Of a stretch of 46,634 nt of DNA, positions 1-6,779 are shown one piece after another (within the stretch, counting starts at the first letter, position 1; each line of letters opens with the position of its first letter). Under the pieces are notes generated by a model, which worked only from the letters and a program-made list of their open reading frames with translations, ran no database searches and was not told the DNA's origin. Made by a program: the position numbers and the translations under genes. Source of the stretch: Oscillospiraceae bacterium (GTDB lineage: Bacteria > Bacillota > Clostridia > Oscillospirales > Oscillospiraceae); NCBI GenBank assembly GCA_024404315.1, contig JAKSQD010000011.1:1-46634 (forward strand), read 5' to 3'.

Positions 1-53
1 AAATTTGAATTTGCGTAGCGGATGAATCTTCATTTATTACCACATCACTTACA

Positions 54-91
54 ATGTAACCGTTGAAATTACATCTTGAATGTGCTATGAT
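54..91 (+). promoter_or_regulatory. Promoter and operator of the Rrf2-type regulator gene
   Basis: The -35 is TTGAAA (63-68) and the -10 is TATGAT (86-91), spaced by 17 bp with an upstream TG extension. An inverted repeat ATGTAA-N9-TTACAT (54-74) covers the -35. The same 21-bp design occurs twice at the next promoter, so this is most simply an autoregulatory operator for the Rrf2 protein. Confidence 0.75.
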
Positions 92-115
92 ACAAAACGA
101 AAAGAGGTGCTTCAA

Positions 116-553
116 ATGCAGATTTCAAGCAGATTTACCATGGCGATTCATATGTTCGCCTGTATCGATACATTTCAGGACATGAAGATGACCAGCGATT
201 TCATGGCGGGGAGCATTGGAACGAACCCTGTTATCATCCGAAAGCTTCTCCAACAGCTGAAAGCGGCAGGGCTTGTGGAGGTTTCCAGAGGAACCGGCGG
301 TGTCACCATTACCCGTCCCCTGAATGAAATTACCTTCCTTGATATTTACAATGCGGTGGAGTGCAATCCCGACGAAGCTCTTTTCCGCTTCCATGAAAAC
401 CCCAATCAGAAATGCCCTGTCGGAAGAAACATCCACCATGTACTGGATGACAAGCTCTCTGCCGTCCAAAAAGCCATGGAGAAAGAGCTGGCAGGAATCA
501 CACTTGCAGATGTGAAAAATGACATTTCGATCAGGATTGCAGAAGAACAATAA
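116..553 (+). CDS. Rrf2-family transcriptional regulator
   Basis: This 145-aa protein has the Rrf2 winged-helix layout. The N-terminal part (SSRFTMAIHMFACID) is followed by a recognition region (NPVIIRKLLQQLKAAGLV) and a wing (SRGTGGVTITRP). The three-cysteine [2Fe-2S] cluster of IscR/NsrR types is absent; only one Cys sits in the KCPVG stretch, as in the YwnA-like branch, so it probably does not sense through an iron-sulfur cluster. The start at 116 is chosen over the ATG at 80 because AAAGAGGTG (101-109) precedes it at proper spacing. It lies upstream of two PPOX-fold genes and shares their operator, so it likely represses both itself and them. The ligand is unknown. Confidence 0.88.
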   Translation: MQISSRFTMAIHMFACIDTFQDMKMTSDFMAGSIGTNPVIIRKLLQQLKAAGLVEVSRGTGGVTITRPLNEITFLDIYNAVECNPDEALFRFHENPNQKCPVGRNIHHVLDDKLSAVQKAMEKELAGITLADVKNDISIRIAEEQ

Positions 554-559
554 ACCAAC

Positions 560-596
560 AAAGGGCTTTAGCTTCTGAGACCCTTTTTGCTTTTTG
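560..596 (+). terminator. Rho-independent terminator of the Rrf2 gene
   Basis: AAAGGG pairs with CCCTTT and is followed by a T-rich run. It lies directly after the Rrf2 stop codon. Confidence 0.6.
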
Positions 597-611
597 AAAT
601 GATGTAATTAA

Positions 612-770
612 GAGCCTATCCGCAAATAAGCGGCACACCGCTGACTTGTTTATTTTCCGCCATATCACTGCGAAATTTTTTGAAAGCCGACAGGATTCCT
701 GCAAAATTTCACAGCAATCTGGCAAAAAATCTCCTGCGTCATCGGTATACCTTTATTTACGGATAGGCTC
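612..770. mobile_element. MITE copy 1 (159 bp)
   Basis: A 159-bp non-coding element with terminal inverted repeats (GAGCCTATCCG at the left, its complement at the right; about 19 bp with one mismatch). It is flanked by TAA at both ends (609-611 and 771-773), consistent with a target duplication. The second copy at 21968-22126 lies in opposite orientation and differs at about 8 positions by eye. It encodes no transposase, so it must be mobilised in trans. The ends resemble IS5/IS427-type ends, but that assignment is tentative. It sits between the Rrf2 gene and the PPOX promoter. Confidence 0.85.
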
Positions 771-792
771 TAAACCTGTTACAAAAATTCCG

Positions 793-863
793 ATGTAACT
801 ATTGACATTACATCGAAGCGGTGGTATACTTCACTCTATCAGATGTAACCAGTCTGATTACAT
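793..863 (+). promoter_or_regulatory. PPOX operon promoter with two Rrf2-type operators
   Basis: The -35 is TTGACA (802-807) and the -10 TATACT (825-830), spacing 17. Operator 1, ATGTAA-N9-TTACAT (793-813), covers the -35. Operator 2, of the same design (843-863), lies just downstream of the expected transcription start. Bound repressor would block both polymerase binding and escape. Confidence 0.75.
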
Positions 864-884
864 TAAATTTCGGAGGTATTCACC

Positions 885-1280
885 ATGAAGAAAGTCGTAG
901 AGTTTTTGCAGGCAAATCCCGTTCAGTATCTGGCAACGGTAGGTCGTGACGGCAAGGCCAAATGCCGCCCGTTCATGTTCTGCTTTGAGAAGGAGGGCAA
1001 GCTGTGGTTCTGCACCAACAACACCAAAGATGTCTATGCGGATATGCAGGCAAATCCTGAGATTGAGATTTCCGTTTCTTCTCCTTCCTATGCCTGGATT
1101 CGTCTGGCAGGCAAGGCTGTTTTTGAGAACAACATGGAGGTGAAGGAAGGCTGTATGGCTAACCCCATTGTCAAGGGTCAGTATCAGACCGCTTCCAACC
1201 CCATCTTTGAGGTGTTCTATCTGGAGAACCCTCACGGCGTGATTGCTGATTTCTCCGGCAATCCTCCTTACAAATTCTGA
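885..1280 (+). CDS. PPOX-fold flavoprotein (pyridoxamine 5'-phosphate oxidase family)
   Basis: A 131-aa single-domain split-barrel protein. It shows the family start (VVEFLQANPVQYLATVGRDG), the KCRPFMF strand, the nucleotide-binding-like stretch LWFCTNNTKDVYADM and the typical end (NPHGVIADFSG). Proteins of this type bind FMN or F420-like cofactors and act as small reductases, but the substrate cannot be read from sequence; a role in pyridoxal synthesis is not implied. The ATG follows GGAGG at normal spacing. It is the first gene of a two-gene operon under the Rrf2-type promoter. Confidence 0.85.
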   Translation: MKKVVEFLQANPVQYLATVGRDGKAKCRPFMFCFEKEGKLWFCTNNTKDVYADMQANPEIEISVSSPSYAWIRLAGKAVFENNMEVKEGCMANPIVKGQYQTASNPIFEVFYLENPHGVIADFSGNPPYKF

Positions 1281-1303
1281 TTCCCTGAAAGGAAGTATCA
1301 CGA

Positions 1304-1780
1304 ATGGAAACAAAGGATTATCTCGCTTATATAGTGGAGCAGATTCACAGAACCATTGTGGCAACTGTGGATGATGCAGGTCTTCCTGTGACGGCTGCCA
1401 TTGATATGATGGACTATGACGATAACAGCCTCTACTTTCTGACTGCCAAGGGAAAAGGCTTCTATGACCGATTGAAGAAACGGGCGTTTCTTGCCTTTAC
1501 CGCAATGAAGGGTGAAGATACCATGTCCACTGTGGCGGTTTCCATTCGCGGCAAGGTCAGAGAGCTGGGCGGCGAGCGTCTGCCCAGACTCTTTGAAAAA
1601 AATCCGTATATGGCAGAGATTTATCCCACAGAAGAATCCAGAACCGCACTGACTGTCTTTCAGATTTATGAAGGCACTGGGGAATGGTTCGATCTGTCGA
1701 AAAAGCCGATTGAGCGTGCCTCCTTCACCTTTGGCGGAGCTGAGGAAGTCAAGGACGGCTATTTTGTTACTGATAAGTGA
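1304..1780 (+). CDS. PPOX-fold flavoprotein, C-terminally truncated (iron-sulfur domain apparently lost)
   Basis: A 158-aa protein. The PPOX flavin domain is complete (residues about 5-140: HRTIVATVDDAGLPVTAAID, LYFLTAKGKGFYDRL). The sequence ends at GYFVTDK. In the relatives I know, this point is followed directly by a two-cluster 4Fe-4S ferredoxin domain beginning Cys-Ile-Gly-Cys. The reading frame stops at TGA right after AAG, and a serine recombinase gene lies 114 bp beyond. I infer that element insertion removed the 3' part. The flavin domain could still fold, but cluster-based electron transfer would be lost. The gene lies 23 bp after the first PPOX gene, in the same operon. Confidence 0.8.
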   Translation: METKDYLAYIVEQIHRTIVATVDDAGLPVTAAIDMMDYDDNSLYFLTAKGKGFYDRLKKRAFLAFTAMKGEDTMSTVAVSIRGKVRELGGERLPRLFEKNPYMAEIYPTEESRTALTVFQIYEGTGEWFDLSKKPIERASFTFGGAEEVKDGYFVTDK

Positions 1781-1785
1781 TCAGC
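1776..1785. other. Probable left junction of the serine-recombinase element
   Basis: The PPOX frame is intact up to AAG (1776-1778) and then diverges at TG. A cysteine codon (TGC/TGT) would be expected next, so a TG crossover dinucleotide fits a large serine recombinase. No matching right junction was found in the window. Confidence 0.45.
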
Positions 1786-1856
1786 TCCGGCAGGTTGAAG
1801 AACTTAGCGAAGCGGGTTTTTGAGCGGTATCCTGTCCCTTCCGGTGATAACTCAAA

Positions 1857-1881
1857 GGCTCGTACCATATAGGTACGAGCC
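1857..1881 (-). terminator. Hairpin downstream of the recombinase gene
   Basis: A perfect 10-bp stem, GGCTCGTACC/GGTACGAGCC, with loop ATATA, 12 bp past the recombinase stop. There is no real U-tract, so it may be an mRNA-end or recombination-site structure rather than a classic terminator. Confidence 0.5.
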
Positions 1882-1893
1882 ACGTCAAAAAAT

Positions 1894-3555
1894 TTATACA
1901 GTTTTCTTCCTGTTATTTCCAATTGCTCCAACGAAGCGGTAGTGAATCTCAATCTTTTGGCGAAGCACTCCCTTAACCTCCGTCGGCTCATAGACCACAA
2001 TCTTTTCAATCAGCCTGTTCAGAACCTCACCAGTCAGCTCTTTGATGTTGGCGTACTGACTCACTTCCTTCACAAACTGCTCTGCCTTGCCGCTGTCCTG
2101 CTTCTTTGCAGCCATCAGTGCTTCCAGCTCTTTCACTCGCTGCTCACACTTCTCCTGCTGTTCCTCGTAATGGGCAGTCAGCATTTGAAACCGCTTTTCC
2201 GTCAGGACACCCTTGCTCAGATCATCGTAAAGACGAATGAACTGCTGGTCAAGCTCCTGTGCCTCTGCCTTACGCTCCGAAAGCTCCTTCTCCATTTCCT
2301 GCAATTCCTGAGCCGCATTTGCATCCATACTGCTCAGAATGGAGCGGACAAATGCTTCCTTATCCTTGACTGCTAAACGGGCGTGGGCACGAATATCACG
2401 AAGCACTGCCTTCTCCAAAGGCTTTGCGTCAATCCGATGTTTTGTGCATTTCCCTTTTCCATAGATACGATAGGTACTGCAACTATAATCAGTGCGTTCA
2501 AGAGGGTCTTTCTCTCTCGCAAAAGGACGGTTATCCGTGTGCATAAGTAGAACTGCACCACAATCAGGACAACGGAGCATTCCACGGAAGATGTTCTCAT
2601 ACTTGGAGCTTGACGCTCTGACTCTGGTATGTCTGTCCATAATCTCCTGCACAGTCTGCCAGTCCTCTTTTGTCACAATGGCTTCATGGATATCCTCCAA
2701 AACCTCACGTTCCTTCTGAGGAATGTAGCCTTTGGTTTTTGCCCTGAAATTCGTCTTTGAATTGCATCTCACCCACATGCCGCCTTTGTATACGGGATTA
2801 CGAAGGATTCGGCAGACCGTTTCCCTTTTCCAATCATATGGGTCATCTTCGGTAATGATGTACCTGCCGAACTGCTCCATCTTGTAGCAGGCAGGCTTGA
2901 GGATTTTCTTTTCATACAGGATTTTACGGATTCGGTTATTGCCCATGCCCTGCAATGCCAACTCAAACAGCATACGAACTGTGGGAGCTGTCTGAGGGTC
3001 AATAATCAGATGATTCTTATCCTGCGGGTCCTTCATCAGTCCAAAGGGAGCGGTCGTTCCCATGAACTTACCCTGCCGTGATCGGATATCCTTACCGGTC
3101 TTGACCTTCTTAGAGATGTCACGGCTGACATATTCATTGAGGATATTTTTGAATGGGATAATCTCCATTCCGCTGTTCAGTGCAGAGTTTACACCATCGT
3201 TGACGGAAATATACTCGACCTTATGGCGTGGAAAGAAATCCTCAATGTACAGACCACTCTCAATGTAGTTGCGTCCCAAACGGGAAAGGTCTTTGGTGAT
3301 CACACAGCAGATATCTCCATGCTCAATACCTTCAATCATCTTCTGAAAGCCTGGACGATTGAAATTCGTTCCACTGTAGCCATCATCCGAATAGTGAATA
3401 AATGGAATATAACCATGTGAATATGCAAATTCCTCCAGAATCGCTTTCTGGCTGGAAATGCTCATGCTTTCGCCGTTCAAACTGTCCTCGGCAGACAATC
3501 GGGAATAAAGGGCATATTTTCTTTTGGTATTACTGTTTCTTTCTGCCTGACTCAT
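1894..3555 (-). CDS. Large serine recombinase (site-specific integrase/transposase)
   Basis: This 553-aa protein has the full large-serine-recombinase layout. The catalytic domain (about 12-160) has the Y-x-R-L-S motif with Ser21 as nucleophile and Arg92/Arg95 in LSRLGRN. A recombinase domain follows (about 185-300), then a zinc-ribbon (LRCPDCGAVL, with a second Cys cluster in YGKGKC). A coiled-coil, Glu/Lys-rich region (about 410-500) leads to the C-terminal domain typical of TnpX/Tn1549-group enzymes. It probably mediates integration and excision through a 2-bp crossover. SD AGGAGG precedes the ATG. It lies at the edge of its element, beside the truncated PPOX gene, as is usual for this class. 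Confidence 0.95.
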   Translation of the reverse strand: MSQAERNSNTKRKYALYSRLSAEDSLNGESMSISSQKAILEEFAYSHGYIPFIHYSDDGYSGTNFNRPGFQKMIEGIEHGDICCVITKDLSRLGRNYIESGLYIEDFFPRHKVEYISVNDGVNSALNSGMEIIPFKNILNEYVSRDISKKVKTGKDIRSRQGKFMGTTAPFGLMKDPQDKNHLIIDPQTAPTVRMLFELALQGMGNNRIRKILYEKKILKPACYKMEQFGRYIITEDDPYDWKRETVCRILRNPVYKGGMWVRCNSKTNFRAKTKGYIPQKEREVLEDIHEAIVTKEDWQTVQEIMDRHTRVRASSSKYENIFRGMLRCPDCGAVLLMHTDNRPFAREKDPLERTDYSCSTYRIYGKGKCTKHRIDAKPLEKAVLRDIRAHARLAVKDKEAFVRSILSSMDANAAQELQEMEKELSERKAEAQELDQQFIRLYDDLSKGVLTEKRFQMLTAHYEEQQEKCEQRVKELEALMAAKKQDSGKAEQFVKEVSQYANIKELTGEVLNRLIEKIVVYEPTEVKGVLRQKIEIHYRFVGAIGNNRKKTV

Positions 3556-3620
3556 GATAAGCCTCCTTGTTCGTCAGGACAGAATACGCTATTGGTAGTA
3601 TAACATATTCGCCGTAGTAT

Positions 3621-3791
3621 TTACAGCGTCTTTTTATTTTTCGTCATTTGAACCAATTTCTTTTGTGCAGCTTCACGGACTGCCTTTTCAAGCAGCGGCA
3701 GGAACGCCGTTTCCATGCTCATTTGCTCACCGTAAACTCGTTCAATATCAATGATCGGTTCCTTACTGTGTTTGCTTTTCTTTTGCGACAC
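3621..3791 (-). CDS. Small protein of unknown function (56 aa) upstream of the recombinase
   Basis: A GTG-started frame with a strong SD (AAGGAGG) 7 bases upstream and its own promoter. The protein is basic at both ends (starts SQKKSKHSKEP, ends TKNKKTL), with an amphipathic middle (METAFLPLLEKAVREAAQKK) likely to form a helix. It ends 65 bp before the recombinase start, so the two are probably co-transcribed. A recombination directionality factor or accessory DNA-binding role is possible from position only; I do not recognise the family. Confidence 0.7.
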   Translation of the reverse strand: MSQKKSKHSKEPIIDIERVYGEQMSMETAFLPLLEKAVREAAQKKLVQMTKNKKTL

Positions 3792-3813
3792 TAATATGCC
3801 TCCTTCGTCGCAA

Positions 3814-3842
3814 ATTAAAGCCTCTGTTCGATTATTTGTAAA
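3814..3842 (-). promoter_or_regulatory. Promoter for the small protein and recombinase
   Basis: On the minus strand: TTTACA (3842-3837), 17-bp spacer, TTTAAT (3819-3814). It is followed by the SD and GTG of the 56-aa gene. Confidence 0.5.
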
Positions 3843-3935
3843 GGGAACGATTCTATACTGCTCTATTGATGAGAAGAAACAGATTGAAAAGCTCCCTTTT
3901 TATGGTTTGGTCATGAAACAGATGTTGATGGGGAA

Positions 3936-5510
3936 TCAGATAATATTTTTTACTCGTTCAATGACACACTGATGATGCTTATTCTCATTCCTGGCATAGT
4001 TAATGCCAACAAGGAGAACTTCGGGATAGTCCTGAACCTTCTGAATGTAGTTTCTTTGCTTGATCTGTTCAAGGGCTTCTTCTGCACTCTTTCCGTATTT
4101 CAGTTCAAGGATGATAGCCGGATCGGATTTATCTAAAGGTGTAAACAGGTAATCACAATAGCCCTTGCCACTCTTTTCCTCACGCTCTACACGATAGAAA
4201 TCACGGGCATAAAGATAAGCCAAAGTGACGACACAGGACAGGGAGTTTTTGTCGCTGTACTTAAACAGCGGAATCTCGGTGTCATGCACCTGCTCAATGA
4301 TCTCAGAAACAGTATCGGAATCGCCACGCCAAGTCGCCTCCAGAACCTCACGAGAGCGGGCAACCATAGCCGCCACCTTTCCCATACTCTTTCTTGCCAG
4401 CACTTGGTTATACTTTTCCATCAGCTCATGATTAGGAATGCTGAGGGTCTGATTATAGTAGGACAGGAAACCATAAACCACCATCGCAGAAAGAATCTCA
4501 TTGCGGTCAGTGAGCCTCTGATCAGATGCACTGTAACCTTGCAGCTTGATCTTAACGGAAATCCCAGCGGTAAGCTGAACAATGTCCTCACGTACTGCGT
4601 CAATGTTATGCTCAATGCAGTCCGCAATCTCGTTCATGGGTCCAGTTTCAGTCCAATAGTTACGGCAAATGCCGTCATAAAGAGCGTTATTGACGCTTCG
4701 TGGATTGAATAGGCGTTTTCCGTCTTTGGTGTGGTAGCCATCATACCAATATTCAATTTCTTCATACGAAAGCTGATCATACCTTTGACACAGTGCTCGA
4801 ACCTCATCTTCCGTAAAACCAAAATAAGAATCAAAAATCGGGTCACTGATGAAGCTGTATTCATTGAACATATTGATCGCCGAGCCACTGGAATACTTTT
4901 CGATAGGAAGCACCCCCGTCATATAGGCAAGCTCAACATAAGATTGTCCTTTCAGAAGGCTCTCTAAGAAGCGAAGATAATCGTTCTTATCTTTAGCGGT
5001 CATAAACTCCTTATAAAAGATGGAATCCCAATCGTCAAGAATAAAGACGAACTTATCGCCGGTTGCTTGCAACATATCTCTGATACTGTCATACTCCCAA
5101 TCAGTCAAAGACGGATATGCAGTAACGAGGTCACGTCGCAGTTTTCTTCTGATGCTTTTGATGTAATCAGAATAGCTACCACATTCATCTGGAATCTTAC
5201 TCAGGTCAATGAAGATAACATTATGCTGATTGATATGCGTCGTATATACCTGTTTGCAGTCCGCAGCTTTTGCAAAGTTAGAGTTACCGAACAGATTTCG
5301 AGCATCCACCGCTTTGGAATAGAACGCCGCAAGCATATTTGCGTTCATACTCTTGCCGAACCTGCGTGGCTTCGTTATGCACAAATAATGCTCTGGAATA
5401 CCAAAACGCTCTGATACCACTTTAATAAGCATAGATTTATCCACAAAAAACCTTCCATTGACAGCCTCTTGAAAGGCTTCAAGCGGTGCTGTTGTATTCA
5501 GATAAAACAC
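3936..5510 (-). CDS. AAA-ATPase-like protein with C-terminal PD-(D/E)XK nuclease-like domain
   Basis: A 524-aa protein of the predicted AAA-ATPase group. The N-terminal part has the marker FFVDKSMLI and the variant P-loop PRRFGKS, then the Walker B-like strand FVFILDDWDS. The C-terminal domain carries a PD-(D/E)XK-type core (GKGYCDYLF, then AIILELKYGKS with D...ELK). Family members are abundant in gut anaerobes and often sit in mobile DNA; their role is unproven, with defence or transposon-related functions proposed. GTG at 5510 is preferred to upstream TTG 5525 because SD GGAGGTG lies 6 bases before it. The gene has its own promoter. Confidence 0.85.
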   Translation of the reverse strand: MFYLNTTAPLEAFQEAVNGRFFVDKSMLIKVVSERFGIPEHYLCITKPRRFGKSMNANMLAAFYSKAVDARNLFGNSNFAKAADCKQVYTTHINQHNVIFIDLSKIPDECGSYSDYIKSIRRKLRRDLVTAYPSLTDWEYDSIRDMLQATGDKFVFILDDWDSIFYKEFMTAKDKNDYLRFLESLLKGQSYVELAYMTGVLPIEKYSSGSAINMFNEYSFISDPIFDSYFGFTEDEVRALCQRYDQLSYEEIEYWYDGYHTKDGKRLFNPRSVNNALYDGICRNYWTETGPMNEIADCIEHNIDAVREDIVQLTAGISVKIKLQGYSASDQRLTDRNEILSAMVVYGFLSYYNQTLSIPNHELMEKYNQVLARKSMGKVAAMVARSREVLEATWRGDSDTVSEIIEQVHDTEIPLFKYSDKNSLSCVVTLAYLYARDFYRVEREEKSGKGYCDYLFTPLDKSDPAIILELKYGKSAEEALEQIKQRNYIQKVQDYPEVLLVGINYARNENKHHQCVIERVKNII

Positions 5511-5554
5511 GGCATACACCTCCAACCAGATTGATACACTATCCCTATGCTCGT

Positions 5555-5583
5555 ATTATACCACAGAGGTTTTGATACGTCCA
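5555..5583 (-). promoter_or_regulatory. Promoter of the AAA-ATPase/nuclease gene
   Basis: Minus strand: TGGACG (5583-5578), 17-bp spacer, TATAAT (5560-5555) preceded by TGTGG. Confidence 0.6.
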
Positions 5584-5656
5584 TTCCCAATTCAGCGAAT
5601 ATTTTTAACCAAATTGTAAACAATAACCTTTTTTTGAATTGAGCCATAACTTTTAT

Positions 5657-5684
5657 TTGACAGGACGCAGAAATCTGCTATACT
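5657..5684 (+). promoter_or_regulatory. Promoter of a candidate small RNA
   Basis: TTGACA (5657-5662), 16-bp spacer, TATACT (5679-5684) with an upstream TGC extension. No protein-coding gene follows on this strand. Confidence 0.65.
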
Positions 5685-5690
5685 TTTATG

Positions 5691-5801
5691 TAGGAAGATA
5701 CAGGACTGTTTTTATTGACGAGATGACTTTAACCGAATACTTACTTCGAAGGGTGAGTTGGGTTATGTTATCGTCAGTAAAAGCAGTCCTGTTTCAGTTT
5801 T
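5691..5801 (+). ncRNA. Candidate small RNA: long single hairpin
   Basis: The expected transcript starts near 5691. Arms 5700-5721 and 5771-5792 pair over 22 bp with only two G-U pairs. Inside, TAACC (5730-5734) pairs with GGTTA (5761-5765), and ACTTAC (5739-5744) with GTGAGT (5753-5758). TTTCAGTTTTT follows the outer stem and could terminate transcription. The 3' end overlaps the last bases of the convergent gene at 5794. It resembles no RNA family I know. Confidence 0.5.
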
Positions 5802-6252
5802 TCACATTGCTAGAAGGGAGTTTCAGGTAGAGTGCTGGACTGTGTTTCAAGTAACCAAGGGGCTGAACGGCATAGGACAGGCAACCTGTCAAAATACCTT
5901 TCAGAACAGCCAGAGTATTTCTGCTGTAGCAAAATTCACGGGTGAGAACTTCTGCGACTTCAAGTGCGGTCTGCTGTGCGGTCAGGAATGCTTTGAACTC
6001 GTCCTGATTCAGAGAACCATAGGAGACAGTCCCGATTTTGAAGGAGGGCTTCTCCAGACCGAGATAATCTTCCTCGAAGTAGATAGGGGGAAGATAGGAG
6101 CCGGTGGCTCTCACGTTGATGCTTCTGCACAGGTCGCCACCGTAACAGGCATCCTCGACGATGACTTTATAATTGCTGATGGTGTAATCTCTGCGGCTGA
6201 AAGTGTTGCCGTCCTTTTCCTTCTTCATCTCTTTGACAAAAACTAATTCCAT
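5794..6252 (-). CDS. Hypothetical protein, 152 aa
   Basis: The family is not recognised. The start at 6252 (MELVFVKEMKKEKDG) is chosen because AGGAGG lies just upstream; the longer frame would place codons across that SD. The protein looks soluble, has no membrane segment or signal peptide, and has a central aromatic stretch (GSYLPPIYFEEDYLGLEKPSF). It lies in a region of minus-strand mobile-element genes and converges with the hairpin RNA. Its 5' leader lies opposite the start of a second small-RNA transcription unit. Confidence 0.65.
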   Translation of the reverse strand: MELVFVKEMKKEKDGNTFSRRDYTISNYKVIVEDACYGGDLCRSINVRATGSYLPPIYFEEDYLGLEKPSFKIGTVSYGSLNQDEFKAFLTAQQTALEVAEVLTREFCYSRNTLAVLKGILTGCLSYAVQPLGYLKHSPALYLKLPSSNVKN

Positions 6253-6265
6253 GATGGAATCCTCC

Positions 6266-6294
6266 TTGATTTTCCATTTGTAGTAGGCTATAAT
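6266..6294 (+). promoter_or_regulatory. Promoter of second candidate small RNA
   Basis: TTGATT (6266-6271), 17-bp spacer, TATAAT (6289-6294). It reads away from the divergent 152-aa gene. Confidence 0.6.
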
Positions 6295-6300
6295 CAAGGT

Positions 6301-6383
6301 CGGTTAGGGTTAGGCTCCTAACCAACCTTTCAGGTGATCGGGTAGCAAGCTCTGTGGTAGGTGCGTGCTACCCGATTTTTTTG
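6301..6383 (+). ncRNA. Candidate small RNA with terminator (about 83 nt)
   Basis: Starting from the promoter at 6266-6294, the transcript would contain hairpin GGTTAGG/CCTAACC (6302-6323). A perfect 11-bp stem follows (6337-6347 with 6366-6376), then seven T, a textbook rho-independent terminator. No open frame fits. It could be a small RNA or a short attenuated leader that sometimes reads into 6420-6628. Confidence 0.5.
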
Positions 6384-6419
6384 CCCCTTCTTGACGAACC
6401 TTCTTTTCTGTGATACACT

Positions 6420-6628
6420 CTGTTTAGGTCAACCGCTGACTGGGGGCAACCAATCAGCGGCGACCCTTACGGGGTTTCACTTACCGATGCTTAAATGCCT
6501 CGGCGAGTGCCGCATGGAGTGAAGGGAACGGGATGTTGGATAAGTGCCAGATTCCCTTCACTCTTTTCAGAGTGAACACTGTTTAACCCCCTTTCATCTT
6601 CGCCCGACTTCGTATCGGGCTTTTTTGT
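6420..6628 (+). ncRNA. Candidate structured RNA ending in a terminator (about 205 nt)
   Basis: The region lacks a plausible protein. It holds CCGCTGA/TCAGCGG (6433-6439 with 6454-6460, extended by TGG/CCA), ACCC/GGGT near 6463-6475, CGGC/GCCG near 6501-6512, and a strong long-range stem AGTGAAGGGAA/TTCCCTTCACT (about 6518-6562). A terminator GCCCGA-CTTCGTA-TCGGGC-TTTTTT follows (6602-6626). A weak promoter candidate TTGACG...GATACA lies at 6391-6417. I cannot match it to a known family. Confidence 0.45.
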
Positions 6629-6653
6629 CGTTTGGTTTCCCTCCTGACATTTG

Positions 6654-6756
6654 TTATTTTAAACTATTTGGTTTAAAATAACAACCCTTTATTTTAAACT
6701 TTTGGGTGAAAATTTTAAAATTTTTTATTGACAAAATAAACTATATAGTTTAAACT
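6654..6756 (+). promoter_or_regulatory. Promoter with three related operators for the small HTH gene
   Basis: The -35 is TTGACA (6728-6733) and the -10 TAAACT (6751-6756), spacing 17. Three sites share AAAC-N6-GTTT geometry. O1 (6654-6681) has 11-bp perfect arms TTATTTTAAAC/GTTTAAAATAA. O2 (6689-6716) repeats the same left arm with a degenerate right arm. O3 (6737-6752) is a perfect 16-bp palindrome between -35 and -10. The layout suggests cooperative repression by an HTH dimer. Confidence 0.7.
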
Positions 6757-6779
6757 CAAAGGCGAAAGGAGCTGGTAAC

